A program made the position numbers and the translations under genes. Source: Chryseobacterium indologenes (lineage in GTDB: Bacteria > Bacteroidota > Bacteroidia > Flavobacteriales > Weeksellaceae). From it: a stretch of DNA of 64,000 bases. The stretch spans positions 3,596,001 to 3,660,000 of the forward strand of contig NZ_CP018786.1 in assembly GCF_002025665.1 (NCBI RefSeq), written 5' to 3'. Of the stretch, positions 26,145-36,060 are shown piece by piece. Each line of letters opens with the position of its first letter. Within the stretch, counting starts at the first letter, position 1. Under the pieces are notes generated by a model, which did not search any database, was not told where the DNA came from, and saw only the letters and a list, made by a program, of their open reading frames with translations.

Positions 26145-29100
26145 TAGATTCCGGCTAAGCTGTTTTTAACTTTTGAATTAAGTTCTGATAGATCTTTTCT
26201 CATTTGGACAAGATTCCTTGTATTGCTTTCGATTTGAGTTAATTGCATTAACTGATTCTTAAATACATTCTGATTTTCTCTATGGATCTTTAATACTTCA
26301 GCGACATTTATTCGCATTGCATTGATTTGTCCTTCCAAAGCGCCGGCCGTCTTCTCGGTAATTCCTTTTATGTCTCCTTTAAGTCCTTGGGCATTATCCG
26401 CAGATTGACCGAATAAATCTTGGTATTGTTTAAGGGCTTCCATGTATTTTTTCATGGCATCCTCGCCCATTGCTTTTATTTTATCTCTCTCCTCTTTGGT
26501 GAGTCCGTCAAAGCTTCCAGCTACATTAGAACTTGCGATCTGTTGTTGTAGGGCAGCAATGACTTTTTCTAGCTCTTCTTTTTCAAATCTGGCTTTAATA
26601 GCGTCAGCACTCAATGGACTTCCGTTATTAATAAGATCATTGAGATATTTAAGTCTATCTTGAGCCTTTTTGAGTTCTTTTTGCAGATCTGCTGTATCTC
26701 CATTACCAAAGCCCATTGCGCTGTATAGTTCATCAACCATGTTCTGAGCAGCCTCGTCAAGGAACTTCATTTTTAAAGCGTTCTGTACAGCATTTTTCAT
26801 TACATCATCAACAACCTTATCAAAGGAATTTGCCGCATCTTCTCCTTTTCCAAAGGCTTCTACTAATGCATCCGCCATTTTCTGTGCTAGATCTTTGAAT
26901 TCAATGGTCGTAACCTTGTTTTTAAATTCATCAACCAGATCTGAAATTTTACTGTTTATATCTTCAATTTGTTGAGAGTAGGATGCAATTTTATCGGTAT
27001 CCGAGCTTTTCTTTTCGTTTTCCATTCTACGCATCTTAATCAAAAGATCTTGCTGTTGTTTAAGATTTGCAATGAGATCACGCTGCATTTTTAATTGAGC
27101 TTCTCCTGCTGTCTTTTCAATGGCCTTATTAAGTTGTTGGTAAAGAGATTGTAGTTTTTCTACTTCTATTCCCCACTGCCTTATCGTGCTCGCTCTATCA
27201 ACATCACCATTCATGTATTTAGCAATTGAAGTTACCATCTGTAGAATTCCTCCAGCCATTTTAGCATAGTCTCCGGATATATATCCTGTTACAGCATTAA
27301 TAATCCCATCAAATAGCTGTTGAGCATCTTTAAGTGCTTGCTGAGATTCTTGAGAAAGCAATCCTAAAGCGGCACCAAGTTCTCCAGCAAACGAAATAGT
27401 CGCATCTGCAGCCGCTTGTGAAACTGTAAAAATTTGACCTAATGCAAACTTTGTATTATCTAACTGGTTGTTATATTGTTCACTATTTTTTCCATACTTT
27501 TTTTCTGCATCCGCTAACTTTTTCTTTTCATCGGCATATTTTCTTATTGCGTCACCTATTGCAGCAAACGGATTTCGTGACCTAACATTTTCATCCAATT
27601 TATTATATGCATCTTGAACAGTTTTAAGATCATCAGGTCTTAATGCTTTAGCGGCATCTGAATCTAAAAACTTCTTAAACTCATCACGCATTTTACGTAA
27701 GGTTTTAGGACCTACTCTCTCCAAATCACCAAAAGCCTTGACCCATAAATCTGTTTTCTGGAAAAGCTCAACTGACATTGAAGAAATATCCTTGGCCTGC
27801 GCTTTATTAGCTTCTTCTGTTTGTCTAGTCTTTTCTAAGTCCGAATCGTTTGATTTCTGTATCTTAAGACGGATGTCATCGTACTTCTTCGTAATTTCTG
27901 CCTTGCGCTGTTCAAAGGTTTGATGCTCATTAATAAACTGAGCATACTGTTCCTTTTGAGATTGTACAGCATTTCTTCTGAGTTCTTCCAGGTATTTTTT
28001 TTGATCAAGGAAATTTTGACTATTCCCTCCTTCTTTCTGGAACGCGTTATCTATTGCTTTATCGATAGCATCGATCTGATCAACGTACGACGGCATTAGT
28101 TTTAAAGTGTTTTCAAACTCTCTCTTGAAGACCTCTATCGGTTCTTCAATACCAATGAGACTATTTCTTGAACCTATGAGATTAAGCAAGTATTCATTAT
28201 CGGATTTTCCTAATTTCTCACCTGCAAGCTTTCTCTTTTCAAGTGCTTCAATCTCGGTATCGATGTATTGAAGGAAGCTATTTGAACCTTTGAAAAGACC
28301 TTGATACATTTTATCAGCTTCGTCTTTTCCAAAATATTCAATTGATTTGTAGTAGTTTTCCCACTGCTTTTTCGCTAGATCAAATTTTTCTTGTGATGTT
28401 TTGTAGGAAATTTCATCATATTTTTCTTGAAGCGCAGCCCTTCTTTTGTTTGCATCTTCCAGGGAAATAATTTCACCTGTCAAAAATGGATTACCTTTTT
28501 TATCTTTATCGGCTCCATATTTATCAAGTTTTCTAATCTTTACCATCCCATTTTGCATAACTGCAATAGCATCATCTAACAACTGTATTTGTTGTTGAAT
28601 TTGCTTCGGTGATCCTAATGGAAATATTTCAACTTGTTGCTTGTCTTCTTTTTGTTTTTTAGGGCTTTTTAAATTATTATATTTTTCAATTAATGCCTTG
28701 AGTTCAATCCATTTCTTTGAACCAACAACTGCTTTTTTCTTTAAAGCTTCTAATCTTTCTATTTCCTGATCATACCATTCTTCAGTAAATTTTGCAGGGG
28801 AAAAAGGCTTTTCTTCTTGTGCAGAACTACCTCCATTTATATCAAACCCTTCTTTAATCGCTTTTTCAACATCTTTCTTAGCATCTGAAATCGTCTTTTT
28901 TAAAGCAGCAATCTTTTCCTTTTTCTGATTCTCCGGGTTTGTAGACCAATAATCATCGTTAAATGGATTAAAGGCTTGTCCAAATGCTTCACCCCATGAA
29001 AATGATTTGACATCTTTTTCAAGACTCTTTAATTCTTCTTCCCATCGGGCAATCTCTTGAACCTTAAGCATTGCTTCAGCATTCTTATAAAGTGTCTTAG

Positions 29101-30952
29101 TATATGCCTGAACTGCTTTATCTGCTTGACCAGTTCTTATTGCTTCAACGGAGAGACCTTTAATTCTATTTTCAGTTACTTTATTAAGCTGATCAACCAT
29201 TTTTTTTGCATCGTCATAAGATGTTTTTTGGTCTTTTATAGCCTTAATAAGAGTTTCTACTTTCGTTTTCTGTTCATTAACAGATTGATTTGTCCGTTTT
29301 AAATTATCATCGAATTCCTCTTGGATTTTTTGTAATTCCGATGTTGCAGAAGCTGCTTTATATATGCTGTAAGTCAAAACACCCAACAATACAATAACTG
29401 TTGCATATGGGTTTGACATTAAAGTGGCATTTAAAAATGCTTGCGCCCTTGCTCCCGCCAGGGTTGCTAATGTTTGAATTCTCTGAACAACGGTAAGTCT
29501 TGTTGTAGCTATTGTATTTGCATTTTTCGCAGCGATTTGAGCAGTTTCGGCTGCGGTTGCTGCGGTTTTTTCTGCAATTCCAACAGCTTGTGCTGTATTC
29601 TCTAATTGTTGTTTTGCTGCATTGAACTCCGTGGCTACTGCTAAGGCTCTTTTTCTAGCTATAGACGCGCTTTCCTGTGTCGCAATTACAGTATTTTGAG
29701 CCGTTACAACTCTCTTTTGCGCAATTTCAATTTCCCTCGCTGTTCCATTCGCCTGCACAGCTGTTAATTCCATTCTCGCTAATGACAATTGTACTCTTGC
29801 TTCCTGAGCTTTTGCCGCAGCAGTAATACCTGATTGTACAGCTGATTGTTTTTTAATCGCTAATGATGATACTTCAGCTTGTAGTGCTGAGTACTTTGCT
29901 CTTGTATTAGCAAGTTCAGCTGCGGCTTCTCTTGCTGTAGCTTCTGCTTGCCTTTGAGTTACAAGTGCTCTACCAAGTTTCATTTTTTCCGAGATCCCAA
30001 GAAGTGCAATTTCTGACTGAATTGTCATATTATACATTCTACCCAATGCATCAGTAGTAATAACAGCAGCTTTATACAACCCATATGTTGCAACAAGTTC
30101 AAGTATTGATTTACTTACCTGCTGATAATTTTCGACTAAATGTGATAGATAACTAATGCTTCCAGATAAGGCCGCCTCATTATTAGACCCTATTTCATTG
30201 AGCATCAATTCGAATTCGTGCTTCAGCCTATTAACGGCACCGGTTAGAGTAGTTGCCTGCTTACCAATCAGATTGTTGAATTTACCTCCTTCGGATGTTA
30301 AAGCATTCATCGCCTTTTCAACTTCAGGGAATCCAACTTTCCCGGCTTCAATTAACGCCTTCATCTCAGAAACGTTTACGCCCATTACTTTTGCCAGTTC
30401 TCCCATAATTGGAATACCTCGCATAGTGAACTGTAGAATATCTCTGGTATATGCTCTTCCTTGCGTTTTTAAAGTTCCATATACATACGCTATATCTCCA
30501 ATTGGCGCGGAAACACCCGCAGCAACGTTACCGAGCATTTCAATATCGTGGGTCACTTTATTTACGTCAATACCATATGCTAGTAATTGCTTACCAGCCT
30601 GACCAATCTCTGAAAGCCTAAATGGAGATCTTAATGTCAAGTCTTTCCATTCGGCCATTAGTTGATCCATTTTAGATTTAGATCCGGTAATTGTTTCAAT
30701 AGCGTTTTCCATCATCTGGAATTCCCCACGAACTTTAATTACTTCAAGTGTAAAATCTTTGATCGCATGGAAAGAAAAATAGCTTGAAACACCAACAGCA
30801 AGATTCCTAAATGAAGAATCCATCTGTGTTGTTTGCTGTGCTGTGAAATTATTGAGACCTAATAAATCTCTTCTTATCTGATCAAAATTCCTCCTCCATT
30901 CGTTCAAATTCAATGTTGCATTGAAATTTAAAGCTCCTCCTACATTATTCAT
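26144..30952 (-). CDS. Tail tape measure protein
   Basis: 1602 residues. The N-terminal ~250 residues carry the tape-measure domain (IGQAGKQLLAYGID, TLKTQGRAYTRDILQF, RGIPIMGELAKVMGV, FNNLIGKQATTLTGAV). Long Ala/Glu/Lys/Gln-rich helical regions and a hydrophobic segment (about 515-535) follow. The length sets tail length and predicts a long siphovirus tail of very roughly 240 nm at 1.5 Å per residue. It sits in the channel and is ejected before DNA. Confidence 0.92.
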   Translation of the reverse strand: MNNVGGALNFNATLNLNEWRRNFDQIRRDLLGLNNFTAQQTTQMDSSFRNLAVGVSSYFSFHAIKDFTLEVIKVRGEFQMMENAIETITGSKSKMDQLMAEWKDLTLRSPFRLSEIGQAGKQLLAYGIDVNKVTHDIEMLGNVAAGVSAPIGDIAYVYGTLKTQGRAYTRDILQFTMRGIPIMGELAKVMGVNVSEMKALIEAGKVGFPEVEKAMNALTSEGGKFNNLIGKQATTLTGAVNRLKHEFELMLNEIGSNNEAALSGSISYLSHLVENYQQVSKSILELVATYGLYKAAVITTDALGRMYNMTIQSEIALLGISEKMKLGRALVTQRQAEATAREAAAELANTRAKYSALQAEVSSLAIKKQSAVQSGITAAAKAQEARVQLSLARMELTAVQANGTAREIEIAQKRVVTAQNTVIATQESASIARKRALAVATEFNAAKQQLENTAQAVGIAEKTAATAAETAQIAAKNANTIATTRLTVVQRIQTLATLAGARAQAFLNATLMSNPYATVIVLLGVLTYSIYKAASATSELQKIQEEFDDNLKRTNQSVNEQKTKVETLIKAIKDQKTSYDDAKKMVDQLNKVTENRIKGLSVEAIRTGQADKAVQAYTKTLYKNAEAMLKVQEIARWEEELKSLEKDVKSFSWGEAFGQAFNPFNDDYWSTNPENQKKEKIAALKKTISDAKKDVEKAIKEGFDINGGSSAQEEKPFSPAKFTEEWYDQEIERLEALKKKAVVGSKKWIELKALIEKYNNLKSPKKQKEDKQQVEIFPLGSPKQIQQQIQLLDDAIAVMQNGMVKIRKLDKYGADKDKKGNPFLTGEIISLEDANKRRAALQEKYDEISYKTSQEKFDLAKKQWENYYKSIEYFGKDEADKMYQGLFKGSNSFLQYIDTEIEALEKRKLAGEKLGKSDNEYLLNLIGSRNSLIGIEEPIEVFKREFENTLKLMPSYVDQIDAIDKAIDNAFQKEGGNSQNFLDQKKYLEELRRNAVQSQKEQYAQFINEHQTFEQRKAEITKKYDDIRLKIQKSNDSDLEKTRQTEEANKAQAKDISSMSVELFQKTDLWVKAFGDLERVGPKTLRKMRDEFKKFLDSDAAKALRPDDLKTVQDAYNKLDENVRSRNPFAAIGDAIRKYADEKKKLADAEKKYGKNSEQYNNQLDNTKFALGQIFTVSQAAADATISFAGELGAALGLLSQESQQALKDAQQLFDGIINAVTGYISGDYAKMAGGILQMVTSIAKYMNGDVDRASTIRQWGIEVEKLQSLYQQLNKAIEKTAGEAQLKMQRDLIANLKQQQDLLIKMRRMENEKKSSDTDKIASYSQQIEDINSKISDLVDEFKNKVTTIEFKDLAQKMADALVEAFGKGEDAANSFDKVVDDVMKNAVQNALKMKFLDEAAQNMVDELYSAMGFGNGDTADLQKELKKAQDRLKYLNDLINNGSPLSADAIKARFEKEELEKVIAALQQQIASSNVAGSFDGLTKEERDKIKAMGEDAMKKYMEALKQYQDLFGQSADNAQGLKGDIKGITEKTAGALEGQINAMRINVAEVLKIHRENQNVFKNQLMQLTQIESNTRNLVQMRKDLSELNSKVKNSLAGI

Positions 30953-30958
30953 TCTTCA

Positions 30959-31188
30959 TTATTTATATTGCTCCAATTGTGATAAAAAACTTTCCTGAGA
31001 TAATTCAGAGTAATTGAATGATTTCCCCTTTTTGGTGTCTTTTTTCACATCTTCATCTTTGTCGTAATCATAAGAAGGCGCATCAATAAGCATTCTCTGT
31101 AAAAATGCATAGTCCACCTCTTCAAGTAAATAATCGAGTGTCCATCCAAAGTGGTGACATAGTTGACCACATAGGCCATAAATAGTTT
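30959..31188 (-). CDS. Tail assembly chaperone, frameshift extension (GT-like T part)
   Basis: Downstream of the chaperone stop (31189-31191) the -1 frame is open to the TAA at 30959. It encodes TIYGLCGQLCHHFGWTLDYL, then LLEEVDYAFLQRMLIDAPSY and a charged tail ending LSQLEQYK. It has no good ATG. The -1 frame is also open upstream across the end of the first gene. This is the lambda G/GT layout, so a -1 frameshift probably makes a fused chaperone. No canonical XXXYYYZ heptamer was recognised; candidate slips are near TTTTACG or GAGAAAACG. Confidence 0.6.
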
Positions 31189-31680
31189 TTAGGCCGTTTT
31201 CTCTACCTTCATCGGATTCGTCACTCTTACTGCGCTTAGTAATGTGGTAGAGATCGTAAAAGACTGGTAATCGTTCAACGCAAGAACATTCTGCGTAAAT
31301 TCAAGCAGTTCCCTTGAATTGATGTTATTGAAAATATGTTCAGTTAAAAGCTTTCGGAAAAGCCAGTTGTTCCATTTCGTTCCAAGAATTGTAATTGCAA
31401 TGATTTCAGCGCATATTTTTGCGTTATCAGCAACTGAATTAAACTGTGAATTCAGTATTTCTTGGAAATCATTTTCCTGTTTCTCCTGGCTCACTTTAAG
31501 CTTAAAAAACCGGTAACTTTGAGCAAACATTACTTTCAAAGGAATTTTTTTTACCTTCCAAGCTATCTCTTTACCCCAAAATGATGTCTTTACGGTAAAT
31601 CCAATCTGGTTTGCAACTTTAAGCTCCTTTTCTTCTGCAATTATCTTTTCTTCTTCGCTTAATATTCTCTCTTCTTCCAT
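31189..31680 (-). CDS. Tail assembly chaperone (G-like)
   Basis: 163 residues from the ATG at 31680 (MEEERILSEEEKIIAEEKEL). It is helical and acidic at the start, with KIPLKVMFAQSYRFFKLKVS and LTEHIFNNINSRELLEFTQN further on. Its place between the tube gene and the tape measure identifies it as the tail chaperone that coats the tape measure during assembly. An upstream in-frame start at 31716 is possible. Confidence 0.7.
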   Translation of the reverse strand: MEEERILSEEEKIIAEEKELKVANQIGFTVKTSFWGKEIAWKVKKIPLKVMFAQSYRFFKLKVSQEKQENDFQEILNSQFNSVADNAKICAEIIAITILGTKWNNWLFRKLLTEHIFNNINSRELLEFTQNVLALNDYQSFTISTTLLSAVRVTNPMKVEKTA

Positions 31681-31744
31681 AATTGTAAATTTTGTAGTTA
31701 AAAAAAGCGCACCCACCTAGGCAAGTGCGCTGAAAAGAAAAATA

Positions 31745-32254
31745 TTAAGGTGTCGGAATCGGGTATTTCACCAATTCAAACGAAGGTGTATTTTCTTTCG
31801 TCGGTCTGAGAACCTTTGCATTTACGGAAACACCCAGCAAGTTGTCTTTACCCATATCAGTAGTGAATTTGTAAGTAATAAGTGTTCTTACAACATCAAA
31901 CCCAAATCCTATTTCTGGCGTAATTTTTAAAGATCTTTCTACGGTAACATTTCCGATCGGTGGAATGTAGTTTCCGTCAGCATCTTTTGTTCCGGCCCCA
32001 ACCTCAACCAAGGTGTCGGCATCCGGATTCGCAACATCAAAGTCAAATGACATTGCTCCTTTAGTAGTCCTTGTAAAAATTGGATCATCATATTCTTCAA
32101 CATTGAAATCGGTAGTCGTACCATCTTCCATATTGATTTTTAAAGTCCCAAGCATGGTTTCTCCTAATTTTTTAAAGACGGTGCCCATTCCCCCGTCTGA
32201 TGCAACTGGTGCTAATTCAATTTTCGCTACACCATTGTTAATCTGTCCTGCCAT
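31745..32254 (-). CDS. Major tail (tube) protein
   Basis: 169 residues, beta-rich, starting MAGQINNGVAKIELAPVASD, with GTLKINMEDGTTTDFNVEEY and a central loop of Gly/Asp. Size, lack of a signal and position directly upstream of the tail chaperones identify it as the subunit of the non-contractile tail tube. Its mRNA probably also carries the chaperone genes. Confidence 0.75.
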   Translation of the reverse strand: MAGQINNGVAKIELAPVASDGGMGTVFKKLGETMLGTLKINMEDGTTTDFNVEEYDDPIFTRTTKGAMSFDFDVANPDADTLVEVGAGTKDADGNYIPPIGNVTVERSLKITPEIGFGFDVVRTLITYKFTTDMGKDNLLGVSVNAKVLRPTKENTPSFELVKYPIPTP

Positions 32255-32265
32255 TTTATTGAATT

Positions 32266-32673
32266 TTAATTATTATTAAATGCGTTTAATTTTAGTCTGA
32301 AATTGATATAGCAATCTTTGTCATCCATAATTGTTTGCTCAAATTCTATATCAACATTGTATTTTTCAGTGAATTTTCTTTCCAGAATTGGTTTTACTTT
32401 GTCGGAAACAGCTTTTAATCGTATTTCGTTTGGAACGTTTTGATCTATAGCATTAATCTTTACTTTCAAATAAGGTACATAGCAATTCACATTGAATGCA
32501 CCGGTTTGAAAGAAAGTACTATTAAGAGTAATAGCATTTACAACAATATCTTCCTTGGTGCTGCCGGCCGGTCTAAAATCTTTATACAGATCTCCTGTAA
32601 TAATAGAACCAACTTCCCCGTTTTTCAATTCATTATAAATCCACTGTTTGGCTTCTATTACTGAATTTCTCAC
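32266..32673 (-). CDS. Tail terminator/completion-like protein
   Basis: 135 residues. A helical start (VIEAKQWIYNELKN) is followed by beta strands and LKAVSDKVKPILERKF, recalling gpU-type tail terminators. It lies between the HK97 gp10-like protein and the tube protein, the standard site for the terminator. The assignment is mainly by gene order. Confidence 0.6.
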   Translation of the reverse strand: MRNSVIEAKQWIYNELKNGEVGSIITGDLYKDFRPAGSTKEDIVVNAITLNSTFFQTGAFNVNCYVPYLKVKINAIDQNVPNEIRLKAVSDKVKPILERKFTEKYNVDIEFEQTIMDDKDCYINFRLKLNAFNNN

Positions 32674-33119
32674 CGTATACTATTTAGAAATTGATTGAGT
32701 TTTAATTTTGCTTTGAGTTCTGCACTGGTAAGGACATTACGCCCTCTACTTTCAACTGTTGACGCGTAGTTCATTCCAGCAACAATAACCAATGCTATTT
32801 CCGGAAGAGCTTTAGCAATATCAATCGCTAAATCATAACCTATCTTCTTTCCGTCTTTCGTTGCCGGTTGCGGGCCCTGTACTTTTTCAAAGTCTTGCCC
32901 AACTATCCTACCATTCAGAGTGATAACATATCCAATAGATGATCTTAGGTTTCCGGTTACGTCTTGCCAGTCATTCTGTTTAGCATAAGACCTAGCTTCG
33001 TTTACCGCATCTTCACCAACCACCCGCATAATTCTAATGATGTTCTGAATTTTTGCATCCAAAGCATCATTGATATACTGGTTTAAACCCGGCATGTTGA
33101 AATTTGCTCTTACACCCAT
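32670..33119 (-). CDS. HK97 gp10-like neck/tail protein
   Basis: 149 residues. The pattern VGEDAVNEARSYAKQNDWQD, then VTGNLRSSIGYV and a C-terminal MNYASTVESRGRNVLTSAE is typical for HK97 gp10-like (minor tail / head-tail joining) proteins. It overlaps both neighbours by a few bases, as usual in late operons. Confidence 0.75.
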   Translation of the reverse strand: MGVRANFNMPGLNQYINDALDAKIQNIIRIMRVVGEDAVNEARSYAKQNDWQDVTGNLRSSIGYVITLNGRIVGQDFEKVQGPQPATKDGKKIGYDLAIDIAKALPEIALVIVAGMNYASTVESRGRNVLTSAELKAKLKLNQFLNSIR

Positions 33120-33433
33120 ATTCTACTGTGAAATTGATCGTATTTGACTCTTAAAACTTCTCCTTCAAGCCTTGTTTCGCCTTTTAATCCTATAACCCTT
33201 ATACTTGAACCGACATCAATAGGCTTAAGCTTTTTAGGGCATTGAATTAGCCAGGTATACTCGTACTTAATCTGATCATTTGAAATAGTCTTGGTACTTG
33301 AAAGGCTATCTTCATCACGACATTTACCGAAGTCCTGCCATTCCTCTGTTCCAGGAATCCAGTTGCCGTTTTCATCTTTAACAGCATCTGATTTTACAAA
33401 TACTTCTAGCTTATATGGATATTGAATTGCCAT
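33110..33433 (-). CDS. Head-tail stopper/adaptor protein
   Basis: 107 residues, beta-rich: YPYKLEVFVKSDAVKDENGN, then GKCRDED, and a strand GSSIRVIGLKGETRLEGEV. Size, fold and place between connector and gp10-like protein fit an SPP1 gp16-like stopper. Gene order is the main support. Confidence 0.6.
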   Translation of the reverse strand: MAIQYPYKLEVFVKSDAVKDENGNWIPGTEEWQDFGKCRDEDSLSSTKTISNDQIKYEYTWLIQCPKKLKPIDVGSSIRVIGLKGETRLEGEVLRVKYDQFHSRIWV

Positions 33434-33757
33434 TTACCAAAGATTTGAACGATTACGAATTTTGTTTCTTTCCATGTTGTTTGGAAGCCCTAACTGGTCA
33501 GCAATCATACGATAAAACGCAAGCATTGCGTCTTTATCATATTCGATTGTAAACTGTCCTTCTGAAACTCTTTTTGGAGATAATAAAAGCTTAGGGATTA
33601 AATTGTAAAACAGCGTATTAGTTTTTACTTCTAATTCGGGTTCGTATTCAGAGTCGCCATTCAATCCTACATTTATCAATTCTGCATCAATAAGCGAATC
33701 GGACACTTCAACCGACCATAACTCAAGATTTGCTGACAAATAATCCCTAACTTTCAT
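33434..33757 (-). CDS. Head-tail connector protein
   Basis: 107 residues, helical at both ends (MKVRDYLSANLELWSVEVSD; MLAFYRMIADQLGLP). It begins 3 bases after the capsid gene and precedes the stopper, as gp15/gp6-type connectors do. The role is inferred from order and size; the C-terminus is basic. Confidence 0.55.
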   Translation of the reverse strand: MKVRDYLSANLELWSVEVSDSLIDAELINVGLNGDSEYEPELEVKTNTLFYNLIPKLLLSPKRVSEGQFTIEYDKDAMLAFYRMIADQLGLPNNMERNKIRNRSNLW

Positions 33758-33760
33758 TTA

Positions 33761-34975
33761 TTACTTTTTAGCTGTTTTCGCGGCAGTTTCTACCGTTACT
33801 TCTTCAGTCCCCGCTTCTTCTTGTGATTCTCCTTCATCTTCAATATCATTTGATTGTAGATCAAAAGAATTCAAACTCATTCTACCGGCTGATCCACCTG
33901 TTAATTTTAAGTGATAAACAGCATCAATTGCAGTAATTGAAGGAATAGCTAATAACTGACCTCTTGTAAACTCGTTAAGGGGTTCTGTTGTAGACCATTT
34001 TGCAATTTTAACTTTGTCAACGTTTGCATAAGTGTGTCCGCTAACCTGAGTAAGATCACCCTCTGTTACTAAAGCGTTTTTAACTTTTCCGAGCTCGCCC
34101 TGAGGAACGAAAACAATAACATCATCTGCAAAAGCTCTAAATGAACTTGTTACTCCATCCTCTTCAATGTTAAATAGTGAAGTTTGCAATTCAATTACTG
34201 GAAGTCCATTAGATTTCAAGTACTCATTTAAATTATCCTGAGTGACAAGAACCGGAACTCTGCCAACTGTATTTTTGAAAACATTCTGGATTTGCGCACT
34301 GTTTTTAAGTTTATTAAAAGTCGCACGCGTCATAATCATTTTTTCAAATACATCATTACCTTTTGATTGAGCAGCGTCTATAACGGCTTCAAAATCCTCT
34401 AGAGGTGTTGCTGTTGGATCAGTCCAGTCTTCAGATGTGTTAATTACGTTTTCCGTTGGCAATCCTACAGGTATTTCACCATAAGCAACTCCGTCTGGAT
34501 TTCCGGTTGCTGAAAGATCGATAATACCCGTAGATAACGCTTGTAAGAACATTACATCTAATCTACCTGTACAACCGTTAGCAGCAAATTGAATGTCATT
34601 GAAAATTAAATCAATGATTTGTTTTTTCTTAGTATCATCATTGATATTACTCATATTCTGAAGAGATACATATGCTCTGTAATCAGAATTCTTCATAATA
34701 TACTTGTGGGAAATAGTAGGAATAGAACCTTCAAACTTCGATAGCCCACTTCTGCTTCTAACCGGAGATACAGAGTCTTCTCCAACGACAGATGCGATTG
34801 TATCAAGTTTTGTTTTACCGATAACGTCTTTGAATGACAAATCAACCTGGGGAGTATCCCAGCTTAAATATTTGGAAAATTCTCTTGTTTTGAACTTATC
34901 CATTCTTTTATCGATGATAAGCTGTAAAGCCTTGCCTGTAGCATATTCACCGAAAATAGATGCTATATTACTCAT
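33761..34975 (-). CDS. Major capsid protein
   Basis: 404 residues. N-terminal region (SIFGEYATGKALQLIIDKRM) is followed by KYLSWDTPQVDLSFKDVIGK, then GCTGRLDVMFLQALSTG, ALVTEGDLTQVSGHTYANVD and PLNEFTRGQLLAIPSITAID. Together with a preceding decoration protein and scaffold, this gives the HK97-fold capsid. The last ~30 residues are acidic with Val/Thr/Lys. It forms the icosahedral shell. Confidence 0.85.
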   Translation of the reverse strand: MSNIASIFGEYATGKALQLIIDKRMDKFKTREFSKYLSWDTPQVDLSFKDVIGKTKLDTIASVVGEDSVSPVRSRSGLSKFEGSIPTISHKYIMKNSDYRAYVSLQNMSNINDDTKKKQIIDLIFNDIQFAANGCTGRLDVMFLQALSTGIIDLSATGNPDGVAYGEIPVGLPTENVINTSEDWTDPTATPLEDFEAVIDAAQSKGNDVFEKMIMTRATFNKLKNSAQIQNVFKNTVGRVPVLVTQDNLNEYLKSNGLPVIELQTSLFNIEEDGVTSSFRAFADDVIVFVPQGELGKVKNALVTEGDLTQVSGHTYANVDKVKIAKWSTTEPLNEFTRGQLLAIPSITAIDAVYHLKLTGGSAGRMSLNSFDLQSNDIEDEGESQEEAGTEEVTVETAAKTAKK

Positions 34976-34985
34976 ACTTCGTTAA

Positions 34986-35327
34986 TTATTTAGATTGTGA
35001 AAAAATGATTTGAGGCATTTTTGCTTTCAAAGCATCTGTAAGAGCCGGAATTCTTCTAGCATAAACAGTTCCTCTTAAAACAATATCAACAGAAGTATTA
35101 TCGTCAATAACAACATCTTCGTACAATAACCCTTTAGGGTTTACGGAGTCCGGCTTCGCAAGTCTTGTAGCTTCATCATACGAAAAAGCCGTCCCTGCGA
35201 CAATTTTATCTCCTTTTGTAAGCCCGGTAACATCTAAAGCAAAACCACCTAACGCGGTTTCCAAAACGTGAGCATAGATTGTCTTATCCCCTGCTACTTC
35301 CGTTCTCTTAAATCCTAATTTGCTCAT
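34986..35327 (-). CDS. Capsid decoration/stabilisation protein
   Basis: 113 residues, beta-rich with GDKTIYAHVLETALGGFALD, VTGLTKGDKIVAGTAFSYDE and a middle NPKGLLYEDVVI. It lies between scaffold and capsid genes, as lambda gpD or DUF2190-like decoration proteins do. It should bind the outer capsid surface. The family call is by layout. Confidence 0.6.
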   Translation of the reverse strand: MSKLGFKRTEVAGDKTIYAHVLETALGGFALDVTGLTKGDKIVAGTAFSYDEATRLAKPDSVNPKGLLYEDVVIDDNTSVDIVLRGTVYARRIPALTDALKAKMPQIIFSQSK

Positions 35328-35344
35328 TTTTTGTCTGTTTGTTT

Positions 35345-35938
35345 TTAAGCTAACCTTTCAATATCTTTCAAAGCTTGGCCTACCTGCTCGTTTCCTCCGG
35401 TTCCAATAGGTGGTTTTCCGCCCTGTGCTCCTTCAGTTGCAAAAGCCTGTTTGAAATCCTCAAATTCAGCTTCCATGGACTTCACGGTATCTTCTTCAGA
35501 ATACCCTTCTCCATAGTCTACGGTTGTCAAAAATTTGTTGTAATACTTCTCTGGAATGTTTTTCGCAGCAAGTGCTTTTACAAGATTTCCTTTTTTGTCG
35601 TCGGTAGCTGTTTTGGTTACTAAAGCCTGCACTGATTGAGTAAGGGCCTTAACTTGCTCAGCTAATGTTTGATCCTGATTACCTGGTTTAGGTTCTGGAT
35701 TTTGGTTAGGCTGTGCAGTTGGCTTTGGCTTTTCAGGATCTGGCTTTTGCCTCGCCTTATCCAAGCTTGATTGAAATGATTTTAATAATCCCCCTACACC
35801 GTCGACTACTCCATCAATAGTTTCATCAGTTGGGCTTACGGTTAAAATTAAATCTGCTTGCGACCCTAAAATTTCGTCTCCAAGACCCAAGTTTGCATAC
35901 TTGTTTCTCAGCTTTTCAATTATAGTTTCTCTTGTCAT
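35345..35938 (-). CDS. Scaffolding protein
   Basis: 197 residues from the ATG at 35938 (MTRETIIEKLRNKYANLGLG). An N-terminal helix is followed by a Pro/Gln/Lys linker (QKPDPEKPKPTAQPNQNPEP), a coiled-coil-prone stretch (LAEQVKALTQSVQALV) and a helical C-terminus, a typical scaffold architecture. It precedes the decoration and capsid genes. An upstream start at 36001 lacks support. Confidence 0.7.
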   Translation of the reverse strand: MTRETIIEKLRNKYANLGLGDEILGSQADLILTVSPTDETIDGVVDGVGGLLKSFQSSLDKARQKPDPEKPKPTAQPNQNPEPKPGNQDQTLAEQVKALTQSVQALVTKTATDDKKGNLVKALAAKNIPEKYYNKFLTTVDYGEGYSEEDTVKSMEAEFEDFKQAFATEGAQGGKPPIGTGGNEQVGQALKDIERLA

Positions 35939-36060
35939 ATTAAAAGGTTTATTATTAATTACCGTAAATTTCGTCTGTAAAACGTTTATTTTCAATAGCA
36001 TTTGTTGCTTTTACACTTTCATTTTCGTAATTTTACTATTATAACCACGGTATTATTTTT

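Noticed and set aside
30156..30602. 148-codon plus-strand frame within the tape measure gene
   Set aside because: Antisense to the conserved tape-measure domain; no start signal and a Ser/Pro/Ile-rich product typical of shadow frames.
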